A stretch of DNA of 5,630 bases from Acidobacteria bacterium CG_4_9_14_3_um_filter_49_7. GTDB taxonomy: Bacteria > Acidobacteriota > Holophagae > Thermotomaculales > Thermotomaculaceae. A program made the position numbers and the translations under genes. The notes under the pieces are model-generated. The model ran no database searches. It was not told the origin of the DNA and worked only from the letters and a program-made list of their open reading frames with translations. The DNA lies in the NCBI GenBank assembly GCA_002789615.1, contig PFTO01000001.1:1-5630 (forward strand), given 5' to 3'. This document shows positions 5,558 to 5,630 of the stretch, in pieces (position 1 is the stretch's first letter; every line of letters begins with the position of its first letter).

Positions 5558-5630
5558 TCAAAACTCCCAATTGTCCGCCTGCCCGGTAATGCGATTCAAC
5601 TCATCTTCAAGTTCCTGTCTCTTTTGCTGA
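5558..5630 (-). CDS. 3' end of an unidentified protein upstream of yicC (partial)
   Basis: The last 73 bases hold the C-terminal 23 codons of a minus-strand gene that enters from the right edge, in the frame beginning at 5629 and ending with TGA at 5560-5558. The visible peptide begins QQKRQELEDELNRI and ends ADNWEF. Its first part is rich in Gln, Glu, Lys and Arg with leucines at helical spacing, so it looks like the end of a helix or coiled coil. The stop is separated from the yicC ATG by a single base, and the yicC Shine-Dalgarno (GGGAG, 5568-5564) lies inside this gene, so the two are almost certainly co-transcribed and probably translationally coupled. I do not recognise the protein from this fragment. 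The position of the tryptophan after a charged helix recalls the N-terminal region of release factor 2, but here it is a true C terminus, so that reading does not hold. Confidence 0.6.
   Translation of the reverse strand, partial: QQKRQELEDELNRITGQADNWEF

Noticed and set aside
5558..5600. Possible release factor 2 N terminus with a programmed frameshift at TGA
   Set aside because: There is no CTT-TGA-C slip site or closely spaced internal Shine-Dalgarno, and the yicC gene begins one base after the stop.

Overview
The window is a compact housekeeping segment of a bacterial chromosome. Every credible gene lies on the minus strand, so transcription runs from the right edge to the left. In that order the genes are: the 3' end of an unidentified coiled-coil-like protein (right edge), yicC (endoribonuclease family), remA (DUF370), gmk (guanylate kinase), rpoZ (RNA polymerase omega), coaBC (bifunctional coenzyme A biosynthesis), a family 4 uracil-DNA glycosylase, yigZ (IMPACT/UPF0029 family) and map (type I methionine aminopeptidase). 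About 156 bases beyond map carry no gene I can support.

The genes are packed tightly. Junctions are either overlaps (4 nt remA/gmk, 8 nt gmk/rpoZ, 4 nt coaBC/udg, 26 nt udg/yigZ, 14 nt yigZ/map) or short gaps (1 nt before yicC, 16 nt rpoZ/coaBC). The only sizeable gap is 67 nt between yicC and remA. It holds a hairpin with a T run on its plus-strand side and a weak promoter-like pair. This layout suggests a single polycistronic unit with translational coupling. No promoter for the whole unit is visible, so it probably lies beyond the right edge. No convincing terminator follows map.

The order yicC-remA-gmk-rpoZ-coaBC is the block known from Bacillus and many other bacteria, where priA usually follows coaBC. 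Here udg-yigZ-map follows instead. The genes are only loosely related by function: RNA turnover (YicC), nucleotide supply (Gmk), transcription (omega), cofactor synthesis (CoaBC), DNA repair (UDG) and N-terminal protein maturation (MetAP). This looks like a growth-linked core operon rather than a dedicated pathway.

The organism is a bacterium of moderate GC content that uses strong GGAGG-type Shine-Dalgarno sites and occasional TTG starts. RemA and this gene order exclude Archaea and enteric bacteria, but they do not fix the phylum. A little-studied lineage outside the classical Firmicutes (for instance FCB-group bacteria such as Marinimicrobia or Calditrichota) is a guess only.

I see no mobile element, CRISPR array, RNA gene, toxin-antitoxin pair or defence gene, and no sign of a new multi-gene system. 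The points most worth a second look are the altered DNA-binding arginines in RemA, the yicC-remA hairpin, the TTG starts and the replacement of priA after coaBC.
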